The notes below the pieces were generated by a model. The model had not been told where the DNA came from. It made no database searches and saw only the letters and a program-made list of their open reading frames with translations. DNA of 64,000 nt, from the NCBI GenBank assembly GCA_947581865.1, contig CANPWA010000011.1:1-64000 (forward strand), read 5' to 3'. Position numbers and translations under genes: made by a program. The stretch comes from an uncultured Acetatifactor sp. Its GTDB lineage: Bacteria > Bacillota > Clostridia > Lachnospirales > Lachnospiraceae. Positions 62,821 through 64,000 of the stretch are shown here, piece by piece (within the stretch, counting starts at the first letter, position 1; the number at the start of each line of letters is the position of its first letter).

Positions 62821-63744
62821 ATGGAAATTGACATTATCATCCCGCTGTATAAGCCGGGAAAAGAATTGTTTGAGCTTTTGGACAGACTCAATCGTCAGAC
62901 TCTTCCGGTTAAAAATATCATTTTGATGAATACGGAGGAGAAATATTTTACACAGCTGGTCTATGGGACGGATTTTTCCCACAGATATCAGAATGTCAAA
63001 GTCTTTCATCTCTCGAAGAGAGAATTTGACCATGGGCGGACCAGAAGAAAGGGAGTGACCCTCTCTGATGCACCGGTTTTCGTAATGATGACCCAGGACG
63101 CCATGCCCGCGGATGAGTTTCTGCTGGAGAACCTGACGGCACATCTCGCAAAAGATGTGGCTGTCGCCTATGCGCGCCAGCTTCCCGGGGAAGGATGCAG
63201 CATTTTGGAGCGTTTCAGCAGACAGTTTAATTATCCTCCCGAATCTGCGTTAAAATCGTCAGAGGATCTGGAACGGCTGGGGATCAAGACATATTTTTGT
63301 TCCAATGTTTGCGCGGCATATCGAAGGGATGTTTATGACGGATTGGGAGGATTTGTCCGGCGCACGATATTTAATGAAGATATGATCTATGCCGCCGGGG
63401 CGGTGAGAGCAGGATACAGGATCGCATATGAGGCGCAGGCGCAGGTCATCCACTCCCATGATTTTACCTGTGGGCAGCAGTTTAGACGGAATTTCGATAT
63501 GGGGGTGTCCCAGGCGCAGCACCCGGAGATCTTTGCTGATATTCCCTCCGAGACGGAAGGAATGCGCATGGTAAAAGCCGCTGCCGCGTATCTTAGAGAG
63601 AGCCATATGCGCAGAAAGCTTCCTTATTTTTATCTGCAGTGTTTCTGCAAGTATGCGGGATATGTTCTGGGAAAACATTACCGGATGCTTCCGGGAAGGG
63701 TGGTGCTTGCATGCACCGCCAGCCCCAATTATTGGAAAAAATAA
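62821..63744 (+). CDS. GT2 glycosyltransferase, rhamnosyltransferase-like
   Basis: 307 residues. It begins with the GT2 strand IDIIIPLYKPGKELFELL. The metal-site region is VFVMMTQDAMPAD, and FDHGRTRRKGV resembles the conserved segment of dTDP-rhamnosyl transferases. NEDMIYAAGAVRAGY carries the likely catalytic acidic residue. GAGGAG lies 7 nt before ATG 62821, which is preferred over ATG 62806. It precedes glmS by 18 bp. It probably adds a deoxyhexose such as rhamnose to the same polymer. Confidence 0.88.
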   Translation: MEIDIIIPLYKPGKELFELLDRLNRQTLPVKNIILMNTEEKYFTQLVYGTDFSHRYQNVKVFHLSKREFDHGRTRRKGVTLSDAPVFVMMTQDAMPADEFLLENLTAHLAKDVAVAYARQLPGEGCSILERFSRQFNYPPESALKSSEDLERLGIKTYFCSNVCAAYRRDVYDGLGGFVRRTIFNEDMIYAAGAVRAGYRIAYEAQAQVIHSHDFTCGQQFRRNFDMGVSQAQHPEIFADIPSETEGMRMVKAAAAYLRESHMRRKLPYFYLQCFCKYAGYVLGKHYRMLPGRVVLACTASPNYWKK

Positions 63745-63762
63745 TGGATTGGAGGATGGAAT

Positions 63763-64000
63763 ATGTGTGGTATTGTGGGATACATTGGCAGTAAACAGGC
63801 GGCGCCTATCATTCTGGACGGTCTGGCAAAGCTTGAGTACCGCGGGTATGATTCCGCGGGTATGGCTGTCTATGACGGGGAAAAGGGGAAGATCTGTACG
63901 GCAAAAGCGGCGGGACGTCTGAAGATGCTGGTACACCTCACCCATGGCGGGGAGATGATGAAGGGGTTTGCGGGTATCGGGCACACCAGATGGGCTACCC
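63763..64000 (+). CDS. glmS: Glutamine--fructose-6-phosphate aminotransferase, 5' part
   Basis: The window ends inside this gene; about 79 residues are visible. After the initiator Met, Cys2 is the N-terminal nucleophile of the glutaminase domain ([20 protein letters not shown]). [13 protein letters not shown] and the later GIGHTRWAT match GlmS exactly. It makes glucosamine-6-phosphate for peptidoglycan and glycans. GGAGG lies upstream. The 18-bp gap to the GT2 gene leaves no room for the glmS ribozyme found in many Firmicutes. Confidence 0.95.
   Translation, partial: MCGIVGYIGSKQAAPIILDGLAKLEYRGYDSAGMAVYDGEKGKICTAKAAGRLKMLVHLTHGGEMMKGFAGIGHTRWAT

Overview
The window comes from a spore-forming, Gram-positive member of the Clostridia, most likely Lachnospiraceae. 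SpoIIID behind a sigma-E-like promoter points to a sporulating Firmicute. An S-box (SAM-I) riboswitch before metK, MurA, LCP and GH25 proteins, BspA-type leucine-rich repeats and AGGAGG ribosome sites fit the same group. I saw no tRNA, rRNA, CRISPR array, prophage or insertion sequence.

Region by region: (1) 0.1-1.6 kb, a tyrosine recombinase and spoIIID. (2) 1.8-8.2 kb, a bacterial dynamin-like GTPase, then a tight VWA/metallopeptidase-like, MoxR ATPase and leucine-rich-repeat operon. (3) 8.3-20.4 kb, housekeeping genes: UDP-sugar pyrophosphorylase, galE, a hemolysin-III membrane protein, a small alarmone synthetase, a tail-anchored coiled-coil protein, a flavin reductase, a LysM-G5-M23 peptidase, murA, riboswitch-metK and a MerR regulator. 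(4) 20.6-29.5 kb, a giant secreted pectinesterase, a membrane alpha/beta hydrolase and a divergent SGNH-like protein. (5) 29.7-56 kb, a long plus-strand envelope-glycan locus. It holds two membrane-anchored GH25 muramidases, a GGDEF protein, rmlB-rmlA-rmlC, an ABC exporter (Wzm/Wzt type), a methyltransferase-kinase fusion, two multipass GT-C-like proteins, four GT2 proteins and phosphoglucomutase. It ends in a small pair resembling a polymorphic toxin and its immunity protein. (6) 56.1-60 kb, VTC-domain and DUF4956 genes on the minus strand, divergent from a CotH-family protein. (7) 60-64 kb, an initiating sugar-phosphate transferase, an LCP ligase, another GT2, and the start of glmS, cut by the window edge.

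Inferred working model: PGM, UDP-sugar pyrophosphorylase, GalE and RmlABC supply activated sugars. The polyprenyl-phosphate transferase starts a chain, GT2 enzymes extend it, and the methyltransferase-kinase may cap it. Wzm/Wzt export it, with the Wzt C-terminal domain possibly reading the cap. The GT-C-like proteins may decorate it outside, LCP attaches it to peptidoglycan, and GH25 enzymes may open the wall locally. rmlD is not in this window.

The points most worth a second look are the WbdD-like methyltransferase-kinase beside a long Wzt, the toxin-50-like gene pair inside the glycan locus, an 11-residue-repeat tail-anchored coiled coil, an SGNH protein whose nucleophile serine is alanine, and a 15-bp repeat array between two glycosyltransferase genes.
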